DNA from: Streptomyces griseomycini
Lineage (GTDB): Bacteria; Actinomycetota; Actinomycetes; Streptomycetales; Streptomycetaceae
NCBI RefSeq assembly: GCF_014203535.1
Contig: NZ_JACHJI010000002.1
Coordinates: forward strand, 315,042-379,041
Length of the DNA: 64,000 nt
Direction of reading: 5' to 3'
Each line of letters begins with the position of its first letter. The first letter of the stretch is position 1. Of this stretch, positions 56,436 to 64,000 are shown in pieces. A program made the translations under genes and the position numbers. The notes under the pieces were generated by a model. It was not told where the DNA came from. It saw only the letters and a list, made by a program, of their open reading frames with translations, and searched no databases.

Positions 56436-57140
56436 CTAGTACCAGTGGTTGGCCTGCCAGAACGACCACGCGCCGCAGGGGCTGCCGTAGCGGTCGTTCA
56501 TGTAGTTGAGGCCCCACTTGATCTGGGTGGCCGGGTTGGTCTGCCAGTCGGCGCCGGCGGAGGCCATCTTGGAGCCCGGGAGCGCCTGGACCAGGCCGTA
56601 GGCGCCGGAGGAGGGGTTGACGGCCCTGTAGTTCCAGGTGGACTCGTGGTCCACGATGTTGCTGAAGCACTGGAACTGGCCGGCGGGCACCATCTGGCGC
56701 GCCATCGCCTGCACCTCGGCGACCGTGTACGAGCTCTGCACGGCGAAGTCCGAGGCGTCCCGGGCTGCGTCGCGGCTGGCGGCGGCCTTGGCCTCCGCGC
56801 GCTCCTTCGCCTCTTCCTTCGCCTTCGCCGCCTTCTCGGCGGCCTCCTTCTTGGCGATCGCGGTTTCGGCGGCGGCCTTGCGGGCGGCCTCCTCCGCGTC
56901 CTTCTTCGCGCTCGCGTCCGCGGCGATGGCCATCGTTTCGGCCTGCTGCGTCAGGGACGCGGTCTGCACCTGGGCCTGCTGTCCCGCGGGGATGTCCGCG
57001 AGCAGCGTGGTGCCGCCTGCCGTCGCTTCGGCGTCGTTGTTCTGCGCGGTGCTGCCCGAGGCAACGCCGACGACGCTTCCGACAGCGGTGACCGCGGTGG
57101 CCGAGGCCACTGCGAATCCCCGGACCGAGATCCGGCTCAC
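56436..57140 (-). CDS. Secreted lytic transglycosylase (SLT-like) with coiled-coil
   Basis: 234 residues. A signal sequence (RGFAVASATAVTAVGSVVGVASG) is followed by a long Ala/Lys/Glu coiled-coil (about 60-130). The C-terminal domain is a compact SLT/transglycosylase: NIVDHESTWNYRAVNPSSGAYGLVQALPGSKM has the catalytic Glu in HESTW, then QIKWGLNYMNDRYGSPCGAW. Such enzymes remodel peptidoglycan in germination and sporulation in Streptomyces. GTG 57140 is preferred to ATG 57158 because GGAAGGA is 6 bases upstream. Its leader is structured. Confidence 0.93.
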   Translation of the reverse strand: MSRISVRGFAVASATAVTAVGSVVGVASGSTAQNNDAEATAGGTTLLADIPAGQQAQVQTASLTQQAETMAIAADASAKKDAEEAARKAAAETAIAKKEAAEKAAKAKEEAKERAEAKAAASRDAARDASDFAVQSSYTVAEVQAMARQMVPAGQFQCFSNIVDHESTWNYRAVNPSSGAYGLVQALPGSKMASAGADWQTNPATQIKWGLNYMNDRYGSPCGAWSFWQANHWY

Positions 57141-57159
57141 ACGGTTTCCTTCCAGCATC

Positions 57160-57239
57160 GCCCGCTTCGGTGACCCTCGCGGACGCAATCGTGCCCCTGG
57201 CACTGGCCTCCCCAACTGCGGGTCACGGAAGGCGCGGGC
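57160..57239 (-). ncRNA. Structured 5' leader of the transglycosylase gene, possible riboregulator
   Basis: Read on the minus strand the leader can form nested stems. Outer GCCCGC/GCGGGC pairs 57234-57239 with 57160-57165. GTGACCC/GGGTCAC pairs 57220-57226 with 57170-57176. A hairpin GTGCC-AGG-GGCAC spans 57191-57203. The bulged strand CCTTCC (57232-57227) is complementary to the ribosome site GGAAGG (57153-57148) 75 bases later, so an alternative fold could hide the start. No known riboswitch consensus was recognised. The existence of a leader transcript is assumed. Confidence 0.45.
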
Positions 57240-57285
57240 CCGGTGGGCAACTCCCGCGAGGGGAGCGCCGCGTGCTGCTCGGGCG

Positions 57286-57363
57286 GCATACGACGACGCT
57301 ATGCAGTTGAAGCTGTGCCGTGCTGTGGTGCCGTACCGCTGGGGGTACAGGTGTGTCGTATGC
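57286..57363. promoter_or_regulatory. Long-range inverted repeat GCATACGAC...GTCGTATGC
   Basis: 9-bp perfect arms at 57286-57294 and 57355-57363 enclose a smaller stem (GTACC/GGTAC, 57333-57337 with 57344-57348). It lies upstream of the structured leader in a 420-bp gap. It could be part of a longer leader or an operator pair. Confidence 0.4.
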
Positions 57364-57560
57364 GGGGCCTGACAGGAGTGAGACTCTGCCGTAACCCGAC
57401 GGTGCAAGGCAATTCTCCGTTGCGTGTGAAAGCTCACACCCCGTTTGGCCCCCGGGATTCCAGGAAATCCGCACACGCGCCGACGCCGCCCGGCTAGGCT
57501 CTACGCCTTTTCCGGACGGCGCCAACTACTGCGTAACCGACCCTTGTTGGGATGATCGGA

Positions 57561-58886
57561 TCAGACCTGCCCGTCTTCGAGCATTTCGGTCACAAGGGCG
57601 GCGATCTGGGACCTCTCGGACCGCGTCAGGGTGACGTGCGCGAAGAGCGGGTGCCCCTTCAGCTTCTCCACGACGGCGACCACACCGTCGTACCGGCCGA
57701 CCCTCAGGTTGTCCCGCTGGGCGACGTCATGGGTCAGGACGACCCGCGAATTGGCCCCGATCCGGGACAGAACGGTCAGCAGGACGTTCCGTTCCAGCGA
57801 CTGCGCCTCGTCCACGATCACGAACGCGTCGTGCAGCGAGCGGCCCCGGATGTGCGTCAGCGGCAGGACCTCCAGCATGCCGCGCGCGGTCACCTCCTCG
57901 ATGACCTCACGGCTGGTGACCGCCGACAGCGTGTCGAAGACGGCCTGCGCCCAGGGGCTCATCTTCTCCGCCTCGGTGCCGGGCAGGTAGCCGAGCTCCT
58001 GCCCGCCCACCGCGTACAGCGGACGGAAGACCATCACCTTCTGGTGCTGCCGGCGCTCCAGCACCGCCTCGAGCCCCGCGCACAGCGCCAGCGCCGACTT
58101 GCCGGTGCCGGCCCGGCCGCCCATCGACACGATCCCGACATCCGGGTCGAGCAGCAGGTCGAGCGCGATCCGCTGTTCGGCGCTGCGGCCCTTGATGCCG
58201 AACGCCTCCCGGTCGCCGCGCACCAGACGGACGTTGCCGTCGGCGGTGACCCGCCCGAGCGCCTTGCCGCGCTCGGACTGGATGGTCAGACCGGTGTGCA
58301 CGGGCAGGTGCGCGGCCTCGGGCACGTACACGTGACCCTCTTCGAAGAGGACGTCCACCTGCTCGCCGGGCAGGGTCAGTTCGGACATTCCGGTCCAGCC
58401 GGAGGCGTCCGTGATGGCGAGTTCCGCGCGGTACTCCTCGGCGAGGAGACCGACGGAGGACGCCTTGATCCTGAGCGGGAGGTCCTTCGACACGACGGTG
58501 ACGTCGAACCCTTCGGCCTGCAGGTTGCGGGCGACCGCGAGGATGCGGGAGTCGTTGTCCCCCAGGCGGTAGCCGCTGGGCAGCACGCTGGGGTCCGAGT
58601 GGTTGAGCTCGACCCGCACGGTCCCGCCGAGGTCCCCGGTCGGAATGGGGGCGTCGAGACGGCCGTACCGCACCCGGTAGTCGTCCAGCAAGCGCAGCGC
58701 CTGGCGGGCGAAATAGCCGAGTTCGGGGTGGTTCCGCTTGGCCTCCAGTTCCGTCACCACGACGATGGGGAGCACGACCTCGTGCTCGTCGAAGCGGCTC
58801 AGGGCCTTGGGGTCGGCCAGCAGGACGCTGGTGTCGAGAACATAGGTGCGCCGGTCTGGCTTGGGGCGCTTTGCGCTGGTCACCAC
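57561..58886 (-). CDS. PhoH-like ATPase with N-terminal PIN domain
   Basis: 441 residues. The N-terminal PIN-type nuclease domain begins [19 protein letters not shown] with the acidic residues of PIN (D in [23 protein letters not shown]). The PhoH ATPase domain has Walker [10 protein letters not shown] (about 258-266) and [10 protein letters not shown] (about 354-363), with [13 protein letters not shown] further on. This PIN-PhoH (YlaK-type) fusion is suggested to unwind and cleave RNA. Start ATG 58886. Confidence 0.93.
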   Translation of the reverse strand: MVTSAKRPKPDRRTYVLDTSVLLADPKALSRFDEHEVVLPIVVVTELEAKRNHPELGYFARQALRLLDDYRVRYGRLDAPIPTGDLGGTVRVELNHSDPSVLPSGYRLGDNDSRILAVARNLQAEGFDVTVVSKDLPLRIKASSVGLLAEEYRAELAITDASGWTGMSELTLPGEQVDVLFEEGHVYVPEAAHLPVHTGLTIQSERGKALGRVTADGNVRLVRGDREAFGIKGRSAEQRIALDLLLDPDVGIVSMGGRAGTGKSALALCAGLEAVLERRQHQKVMVFRPLYAVGGQELGYLPGTEAEKMSPWAQAVFDTLSAVTSREVIEEVTARGMLEVLPLTHIRGRSLHDAFVIVDEAQSLERNVLLTVLSRIGANSRVVLTHDVAQRDNLRVGRYDGVVAVVEKLKGHPLFAHVTLTRSERSQIAALVTEMLEDGQV

Positions 58887-59222
58887 GGAAGGACGTACCC
58901 CCTCGGATGAGGTCGGGGAGCGACGAGGCGGAGCTGGACCGGTCGACGGCCCTCACGCACACCCCGGTGCACAGCGGGCCACGAACCGGCCCTCCGCTGC
59001 TTCTTCCGTGCCGTGACCGCACGGTCGGGCTGGTGCAAAGGGCCTCCCGGGCGGACGGCTCCCGTGCCGTCCGCTGAGATCCGACACCCGTGGTTCGGGT
59101 GTCGACCTGTCTGGCTTATGCCCTCGAACGAGCGCCGCCATGCCACGGCATATGACGGCGCGCCGGTGAACAGCACGTGACGACCGGGGCGGTGCGGGGT
59201 GCGCGACGGCGCACGCGGCCCC
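58887..59222. other. 336-bp intergenic region between phoH and uppS
   Basis: Contains the phoH upstream region (58890-59040) without a recognised promoter consensus, and two terminator-like hairpins on the uppS side. No gene supported. Confidence 0.5.
59051..59104 (-). terminator. Two tandem hairpins downstream of uppS
   Basis: Stem GCGGACGGC/GCCGTCCGC (59051-59059 with 59066-59074, loop TCCCGT) and stem CGACACCCG/CGGGTGTCG (59082-59090 with 59096-59104, loop TGGTT). Both are perfect 9-bp stems, placed 118-172 bases beyond the uppS stop. Confidence 0.6.
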
Positions 59223-59996
59223 TCAGCCGCCGTAGCGGCGGTGGCGTGCGGCGTAGTCGCGCAGCGCGCGCAGGAAGTCGACCTTGCGGAAGGCCGGCCA
59301 GAAGACCTCGCAGAAGTAGTACTCCGAATGCGCGGTCTGCCAGAGCATGAATCCGGACAGCCGCTGCTCGCCGCTGGTGCGGATGACGAGGTCCGGGTCG
59401 GGCTGGGCGCGGGTGTAGAGGTGACGCCCGATCATGTCGACGTCGACGGCCTCGGCGAGCTCGTCCATCGTGGTGCCCTTCTCGTGGGCGTCGAGCAGCA
59501 TGGACCGCACCGCGTCGGCGATCTCCTGGCGGCCGCCGTACCCGATGGCGACGTTGACCACTATCCCGTCGATGTGCGCGGTGGCCTCCTCGGCCTCCTT
59601 CAGGGTGGTCTGCATCCCGGACGGCAGCAGGTCGAGCGTCCCGACGTGGTGCACCCGCCAGCGCCCGTCGGCGGCGAGGGTGCGGACCACGTCCTCGATG
59701 ATGCCGAGCAGCGGGACGAGCTCCTCCTTCGGCCGGTCGAAGTTGTCCGTCGACAGCAGCCAGAGGGTGACGACCTCGACGTCCGTCTCGGTGCACCAGC
59801 CGAGGAACTCCCCGATCTTGTCCGCGCCGGCCCGGTGGCCGTGGACGGTGCTGGAACCCGCGGCCTTCGCCCACCGGCGGTTGCCGTCCATGATGACGCC
59901 GATGTGCTTGGGCACCTGAGCGGTGTCCAGGTGGCCTTCCACCCGGCGCGCGTACAGCCTGACCAGCAGGCCGCGCAGCTTGTCGCGCAGGTTCAC
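59223..59996 (-). CDS. uppS: Isoprenyl transferase (undecaprenyl diphosphate synthase family)
   Basis: 257 residues. Catalytic HIGVIMDGNRRWA with Asp37 binding Mg-IPP; STVHGHRAGADKIGEFL, WLLSTDNFDRPKEEL and RTSGEQRLSGFMLWQTAHSE then YYF follow the cis-prenyltransferase pattern. It makes the polyprenyl diphosphate carrier for peptidoglycan or other glycans; chain length cannot be told. GTG 59996. Streptomyces often has more than one cis-prenyltransferase, so this may not be the only one. Confidence 0.94.
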   Translation of the reverse strand: MNLRDKLRGLLVRLYARRVEGHLDTAQVPKHIGVIMDGNRRWAKAAGSSTVHGHRAGADKIGEFLGWCTETDVEVVTLWLLSTDNFDRPKEELVPLLGIIEDVVRTLAADGRWRVHHVGTLDLLPSGMQTTLKEAEEATAHIDGIVVNVAIGYGGRQEIADAVRSMLLDAHEKGTTMDELAEAVDVDMIGRHLYTRAQPDPDLVIRTSGEQRLSGFMLWQTAHSEYYFCEVFWPAFRKVDFLRALRDYAARHRRYGG

Positions 59997-60275
59997 GTGA
60001 TCGTCAGCCTCTCCGTACGGATCGGACAGGGACGGCACCCGCCGCGGCGCGGCACTCGGCCCGGTCTCGGCCGCGGGCGGACCCTGTCCGTGTGGCAGTC
60101 CCCGGAGGCGAAGCCTACCCCCGCCGGGGCGGGGGTCCCCAAAGTCCGGGGTGGCGCGTTTGTCGGACGTGCCGGGGCGGCACACCGTTCGCGGGGTGCC
60201 GCCGGAACCGGGCGCCCGCGCCGCTCCGACCGGGCAGGACGCCGGGCAGCGCCCGGGGCCCGGTCGTCACGAGGA

Positions 60276-60420
60276 TCACCACTCGGGCGGCCCGTACGGG
60301 TCGCGGTACGGCGGGAGACCGGCCGCCCGGGCCTGCGGCGGGACACCGGGCGCCGGGTACGGCGGGAGACCCGGGGGCTGGGCGGGGCGGGCCGAGGCGG
60401 CCGGGCGGTGTCGAATGTTC
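60276..60420 (-). pseudogene. Possible relic of a Pro/Gly/Tyr-rich protein C-terminus
   Basis: The minus-strand frame ending at 60276 reads PAQPPGLPPYPAPG ... AAGLPPYRDPYGPPEW and stop. Such Pro-Tyr-Gly repeats are typical of actinobacterial cytoplasmic tails, but no start codon lies between the terminator at 60468 and this segment. It could be the remains of a truncated gene, or chance in a GC-rich repeat. Confidence 0.25.
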
Positions 60421-60454
60421 GTTCGACACCGCCGGGCTCCGGCCAGGGGCCGGG

Positions 60455-60560
60455 GCGAAAGAGAAAACGGGCCGGTCCGTGGGGGGGAGACGGACCGGCC
60501 CGAGGGGGGGTTTCCACCATAACCCTTCGTAAGTGATGCTGCGTGCATCGGCGTGCCACA
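60455..60560 (-). ncRNA. Putative small RNA ending in a C7-loop hairpin terminator (6C-like)
   Basis: On the minus strand GGGTTATGGTGGAAA is followed by CCCCCCC, then the stem CGGGCCGGTCCG/CGGACCGGCCCG (60502-60491 with 60479-60468) with a loop holding seven Cs (TCTCCCCCCCA), and then TTTTCTCTTT. C-rich loops and a terminal hairpin with U-tract recall the actinobacterial 6C RNA family. A second C-loop hairpin, as required by 6C, was not clear, so this may only be a terminator for the methyltransferase transcript. Confidence 0.4.
60468..60502 (-). terminator. Intrinsic terminator with U-tract
   Basis: 12-bp stem (CGGGCCGGTCCG and complement), loop with CCCCCCC, followed on the minus strand by TTTTCTCTTT. 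This is the only hairpin in the window with a clear U-tract. Confidence 0.75.
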
Positions 60561-60996
60561 ACTACTCTCCGGAGTCGGCTGACGACGCCTCGACGCCCGT
60601 GGAAGCCGCCGTTCAGGCCGTTCCCGTGGCCGAAACACGGTGACATTCCGCCGAAAAGCGAAGAGTGAGAGGCTGCTGTGAAGGATGTGACGGCAAAGGA
60701 CCCGCATCGCGACAACCCTTCCGGCCGTCCCCCCGACGGGTGACCCGGCGGCGAACGCCCGCTTGACCCGCTCCGCGGCGAGCGGCGCACGAGGGGGGAG
60801 GAATGCGGGCGAGGGCCGGGAGGTGAAGGGCGGGGACGAAGGGTGTGGGTACCGCGCAGCCCCCTCCACTGCGCGGTACCGCCCGCACAGCTTTGCTTGC
60901 GCGAATTACCTTGGTCTGAACTTACGCGACGCCGGGTCCCGGAAGCGAGCCGCACCCGATAACGATGCGGAAACCCCGGCGCCCGGGCCCGGTCGT

Positions 60997-61797
60997 TCAG
61001 GGCGTACGGGACGTACCGGGCTTGCGGGCCTCGAAGAGATGACGGGTGCTGTGGGCCACGAACGCGCCCTCGGCCTCGATCCGCTCGTGCAGGGCGCGCA
61101 GCTGCGGCAGATACGCCTCGACGGTGAAGCCCGGGACGATCCAGATGACCTTGCGCAGGAAGTGGACGACGGCTGCGATGTCGTAGAACTCCATGCGGAG
61201 CCGTTCGGCACGCAGATCGACGATCTCCAGCCCGGCGGCCTCGGCGTCCCGCCGCTCCCGGTCGGGATGCCGGGCGTTGCGCCGCTCCTCCGGCTGCGGC
61301 CCGAGGAAGTACTCGACGAGCTCGTAGACGCTGCCGGGCCCGACGTGCTGGGCGAAGTAGGTGCCGCCGTTCTCCAGCACCCGGGCGATCTCGGCCCAGC
61401 GCGCCTCGACGGGATGCCTGCTGACGACGAGGTCGAAGGTCCCGTCGGCGAAGGGCAGCGGCGCGTCCTCCGGCGAGGCGACGACGGCGACGCCGCGGGG
61501 CCGGAGCAGGGCGGTGGCCCTGGCGACGTTGGGCGGCCACCCCTCGGTGGCGACGGTGAGCGGGGGCCGCCGGGCGGCCTCGGCGAGGGCGAAGTCGAGC
61601 ACCTCCCCTCCTCCGGTCTGGACGTCCAGCGCGGCGTCGGCCCGGCCCAGCCGCTCGGCCGTCGACACCGCGTACCCCCAGGAGGGCCTGGCCTCGGTGG
61701 CCCGGCCCTCGAACCAGGAGAAGTCCCATCCCTCGGTGGGGACGGAGGCCCCTTCCGCGACGAGATCGTCAAAAGAACGGTTCCGTTCGTCCGGCAT
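60997..61797 (-). CDS. Class I SAM-dependent methyltransferase
   Basis: 266 residues. The SAM-binding motif I region reads ADAALDVQTGGGEVLDFAL (residues about 53-71), VATEGWPPNVARATALL is motif II-like, and LPFADGTFDLVVSRHPVEARWAEIARVLENGGTYFAQHV is the motif-post I/II stretch. An R-H at SRHP replaces the usual acidic residue. Substrate unknown. It starts 74 bases after the stop of the LLM gene, on the same strand, so it may be cotranscribed. ATG 61797 is selected. Confidence 0.85.
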   Translation of the reverse strand: MPDERNRSFDDLVAEGASVPTEGWDFSWFEGRATEARPSWGYAVSTAERLGRADAALDVQTGGGEVLDFALAEAARRPPLTVATEGWPPNVARATALLRPRGVAVVASPEDAPLPFADGTFDLVVSRHPVEARWAEIARVLENGGTYFAQHVGPGSVYELVEYFLGPQPEERRNARHPDRERRDAEAAGLEIVDLRAERLRMEFYDIAAVVHFLRKVIWIVPGFTVEAYLPQLRALHERIEAEGAFVAHSTRHLFEARKPGTSRTP

Positions 61798-61871
61798 GAC
61801 CTGATCATGCAGGACAGCGGTGCGCCTCGTCGCCCGGATTACGGCGCCCCCGGATCGCGGCACCGTCCGGA

Positions 61872-62747
61872 TCACGGCACCAGCGGCCGTACGTCCTCCG
61901 CCACGAACCGCACGAAGCCCTCGGGGTCCGGCTCGTCGCCGGTCGGCTGGAGGACGACCGAGTCGGCCCCGGCCTCGGCCAGCCGCTGCACCGCCTTGGC
62001 GACGGCGCCCGCGTCCCCGGCGACCCCGAGGTCCGGTTCCCCGCCGACGCCCTCGGCGATCAGCTCGGCACGCAGCCGCTCGCCGGCGCCGGGGCCCGTG
62101 GCGGCGAGCAGGTAGACGACGACCTCGTGCGACTCGGCACCCCGTCCGGCTGCGGCGCGCCCCTCCTCGATGAGCCGGCGTGCGCGCCGGACACCCTCCG
62201 GCGAGGTGGTGGCGGTGAGGATGGTGCCGTCGGCGGCCTCACCGGTGAGCCGCACGGTACGCGGCCCGGTGGCCCCGGCGAACACCTCGACCTCGTGCCC
62301 CGGCGGCCAGTCCAGGGCGACGTCGTCGAGCGCGACGTACCGCCCGTCGGTCGTGATCCGCTCCCCGCGCAACAGGCCCCGCAGCGCGACGAGATGCTCC
62401 CGCAGCAGGGTGACCGGCGACTCGACCCTCGCCCCGACCTGCCCCATCCAGTCCTGCACCCCGTGCCCGACGCCGAGGATCGCGCGCCCGGGGAACATGC
62501 GGTGCAGGGTGGCGGCCTCCATGGCGGTGATGGCGACGTTCCGCAGGGGCACGGGCAGCAGCCCGACCCCGACCCGCACCCGCTCGGTCCACGCGAGCGC
62601 GGCAGCGGCGGCCGAGATCCCGCCCTCCCGGAAGCAGTCCTCCCACAACCACAGCTCCTCGAGCCCCGCCTCGTCGGCAAGCCGGGCGACGGAACGAAGA
62701 CGCTCGGGGGCGAGCTGGGGACGGAAGACTGCGCCGAGTGTGGTCAT
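61872..62747 (-). CDS. LLM class flavin-dependent oxidoreductase (luciferase-like)
   Basis: 291 residues. Luciferase-like TIM barrel: VFRPQLAPERLRSVARLADEAGLEELWLWEDCF ... RVRVGVGLLPVPLRNVAITAMEAATLHRMFPGRAILGVGHGVQDWMGQVG is the F420/FMN-dependent LLM pattern. EVFAGATGPRTVRLTGEAADGTIL follows. In actinobacteria many such proteins use F420. ATG 62747; the frame continues to 62792 but the extra residues are not conserved-looking. The substrate is unknown. Confidence 0.9.
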   Translation of the reverse strand: MTTLGAVFRPQLAPERLRSVARLADEAGLEELWLWEDCFREGGISAAAAALAWTERVRVGVGLLPVPLRNVAITAMEAATLHRMFPGRAILGVGHGVQDWMGQVGARVESPVTLLREHLVALRGLLRGERITTDGRYVALDDVALDWPPGHEVEVFAGATGPRTVRLTGEAADGTILTATTSPEGVRRARRLIEEGRAAAGRGAESHEVVVYLLAATGPGAGERLRAELIAEGVGGEPDLGVAGDAGAVAKAVQRLAEAGADSVVLQPTGDEPDPEGFVRFVAEDVRPLVP

Positions 62748-62819
62748 GGTGGGGGTCCTACCCGGCAGGGGGTGGGTCGGTAACCCCGTCAACGGAACAA
62801 TGGACTTCGACCGGTTCGC

Positions 62820-63506
62820 TCACGACCCGCCGCTCGCCTCACCCAGGGGATTCTCGAAGCTGACGCTCTCGGCGATCAGCCGCAGAATCGCCCGGTACTC
62901 GTCCCGCCGGCCCGGGGCCGTCGTGGTGAGCGTGAGCACGGCGAGGCGTCTGCAGTCCGGGTGGGGCAGGTACGCGTGCAGTTGGAGGAGCGGCCGCTGC
63001 GGCAGCCCGCTGCCGGGTGCCGGTGTCGCCGCCGTCTCGCTGAAGGTGGCGGGACCGCAGGGAAGTTCGGCGAACCCGATCTGCGCGTGCCCGTCGGCGG
63101 ACGTCACCGCACGAGCCGCGGTGACGCCCCGCGGGGCGACGCCGGTCTCCCGCCAGGAGACGGTGAAGAGGGAGAACAACGGCCCCCTGCTGTCCGCAAC
63201 GGACACATCACCGACGTCGTCCCGGTGAAGACCGATGGAGCAGTGGACGGTGCCGACCTCACGGAGTGCGGCCAGCAACCGCTGTGCCGTGACGAACTGA
63301 GTGATGAAGTGCTGGCGTGCCCTCTCGTCTGGGACAACGTCAAGAAGTGGAGCGACCGCCGTGCGCAAGTCATCCGCCGCCCGCGTACCAGGCGAAGGGA
63401 GCAGAGCACTGAGGGGAAGGGCCGTGAAACCGGCAGGCTCGGAGAACCAGAGTGCCGCGTGGGGATCGTTGAATGAATCATCGAGAATGATTGCCAGGTT
63501 GGCCAT
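62820..63506 (-). CDS. Hypothetical protein, 228 residues
   Basis: Begins ANLAIILDDSFNDPHAALWFSEPAGFTALPLS and ends VSFENPLGEASGGS. No signal peptide, membrane segment or recognised motif; a mix of beta and helix, soluble. Its codon use is less G/C-biased at third positions (for example ATT, GAT, TCA, CCT) than that of upstream genes, which hints at foreign origin. The start ATG 63506 lies 7 bases from a perfect palindrome (63514-63525), with GGAA in the ribosome-site position. Confidence 0.75.
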   Translation of the reverse strand: MANLAIILDDSFNDPHAALWFSEPAGFTALPLSALLPSPGTRAADDLRTAVAPLLDVVPDERARQHFITQFVTAQRLLAALREVGTVHCSIGLHRDDVGDVSVADSRGPLFSLFTVSWRETGVAPRGVTAARAVTSADGHAQIGFAELPCGPATFSETAATPAPGSGLPQRPLLQLHAYLPHPDCRRLAVLTLTTTAPGRRDEYRAILRLIAESVSFENPLGEASGGS

Positions 63507-63513
63507 AAGCGAT

Positions 63514-63525
63514 TCCGTATACGGA
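63514..63525. promoter_or_regulatory. 12-bp palindrome TCCGTATACGGA at a gene start
   Basis: A perfect palindrome overlapping the presumed ribosome-site region of the 62820-63506 gene and 35 bases from the stop of the next gene. It is a possible operator or a small hairpin. Confidence 0.35.
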
Positions 63526-63560
63526 TCAGAGCTGAGCGGGGAAAGTTCCGAGTACTTCTA

Positions 63561-64000
63561 CTACGGCTCTGCGTCCTCCACAGCGACACCCAATTCAACA
63601 CGTCGCTGCCCCTCTCGCAATGTCGTTCGCTGCTCGAGTACGTGTAGCCGACGAGGCCGGGTACCTCTGCCATCCGGTACGGCGATGAGCCCGATGAAGC
63701 GAGGATCGCCGGCGAACCAGATCGTCTCGAGCTCCGCCTTCAGCACGGGCTTGGCGTGAGGTGCCATCCTGCGGTGCCACCACTCCGTACGGTGATGACG
63801 AGGGAAAACGAGTGGCAGTCGATACTGAGGACGGACTGGGTGGGAGAACTCGAACCACCCGTAGTGTTTGCTGACGACCTTGGAGTGGTCCGCCAATCCA
63901 TACGGGATGCACCGAAGAACCTGCCATGGATACACCAGCATGATGCGCCGCATGCGAAGGGCCGGACGGAAATAGCACAGTTGCACTGTCGATCGATAGA
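63561..64000 (-). CDS. Hypothetical protein, 5'-incomplete
   Basis: The frame is open to the window edge; a GTG at 63986 would give 141 residues, but the true start may lie outside. Visible pieces include YGWFEFSHPVRPQYRLPLVF, TEWWHRRMAPHAKPVL and IWFAGDPRFIGLIAVPDG. It is rich in Trp, Arg and His; no domain is recognised. Third-position G/C bias is weak and the local sequence is AT-richer than the rest of the window. A competing plus-strand frame (63301-63759) is less protein-like. Confidence 0.5.
   Translation of the reverse strand, partial: YRSTVQLCYFRPALRMRRIMLVYPWQVLRCIPYGLADHSKVVSKHYGWFEFSHPVRPQYRLPLVFPRHHRTEWWHRRMAPHAKPVLKAELETIWFAGDPRFIGLIAVPDGRGTRPRRLHVLEQRTTLREGQRRVELGVAVEDAEP

Larger units (their letters stand above)
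59997..60996. other. 1-kb gene-poor region between uppS and a methyltransferase gene
   Basis: No full-length gene is convincing. It contains repeats of TACGGCGGGAGACC(G/C)G near 60311 and 60359, a coding-like relic (60276-60420, minus), a strong C-rich-loop terminator (60468-60502), and an AT-richer zone at 60505-60700 that could hold a minus-strand promoter. Confidence 0.5.

Noticed and set aside
57141..57560. c-di-AMP (ydaO-type) riboswitch ahead of the lytic transglycosylase
   Set aside because: The gene class fits, but the conserved ydaO blocks (GCCGAATCC, GGGGTNAATC, ACAGCTAAC) are not visible on the minus strand, so only an unclassified structured leader is claimed.
60115..60888. Several 90-200 codon frames between uppS and the methyltransferase
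   Set aside because: They run through a strong terminator and low-complexity sequence, lack ribosome sites and show no domain; only a short relic is mentioned.

Overview
This is a high-GC actinobacterial chromosome segment, almost certainly Streptomyces. It combines strong third-position G/C bias, many GTG starts and GTGA/ATGA overlaps with Streptomyces hallmarks: a WhiB-like protein, DUF1707, DUF4245, DUF6542 and DUF402 proteins, SpoIIE-type phosphatases fused to HATPase modules, a secreted SGAP-like aminopeptidase and polyphosphate glucokinase. The run ychF - ppgK - ispH - xseA/xseB - glpX - wblI - fumarases - PBP - oxyR/ahpCD - phoH - uppS looks, from memory and unverified, like a conserved core-chromosome block in this genus. 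No rRNA, tRNA, CRISPR array, insertion sequence or attachment site was seen.

Layout. 0.3-3.8 kb holds a three-gene succinate dehydrogenase operon (cytochrome b, flavoprotein, iron-sulphur subunit). 3.8-11.3 kb holds minus-strand housekeeping and signalling genes: a GH18-like membrane protein, a GNAT, a PAS/GAF/PP2C/HATPase protein, an RsbW-like kinase, a Nudix hydrolase, a SPOR peptide and a GntR regulator. 11.4-15.5 kb carries a septum-formation-domain membrane protein, a bacterial serpin and a secreted subtilisin that converges on the serpin. 15.8-19.3 kb is a small accessory group: SDR with divergent LysR, then VOC, AraC and VOC. 19.5-23.5 kb is the most unusual locus, a compact RiPP-like cluster: an M50 membrane protease and a ThiF/E1-like adenylyltransferase, translationally coupled, divergent from a 25-residue peptide gene and an M14 carboxypeptidase. 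A SNF2 helicase follows.

26-46 kb is mostly core metabolism: YchF, glucokinase, IspH, exonuclease VII, fructose-1,6-bisphosphatase, two unrelated fumarases (class I and class II) and a bifunctional penicillin-binding protein. Interspersed are a nitroreductase, a secreted aminopeptidase and a second PP2C/HATPase protein with a stress-sigma-type promoter. 47-54.8 kb contains well-marked regulons: an SPFH/ribbon-helix-helix operon behind a 14-bp palindrome, a PadR-ABC transporter operon behind a perfect 15+15 bp inverted repeat, and divergent oxyR/ahpCD with a shared inverted repeat and a leader hairpin. 54.9-60 kb has an AI-2E-family permease, a secreted lytic transglycosylase with a structured leader, a PhoH protein and UppS. 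A roughly 1-kb gene-poor stretch at 60-61 kb contains a strong C-rich-loop terminator and perhaps a small RNA. The last 1.2 kb (62.8-64 kb) has relaxed codon bias and two unrecognised genes, and may be the edge of a horizontally acquired region.
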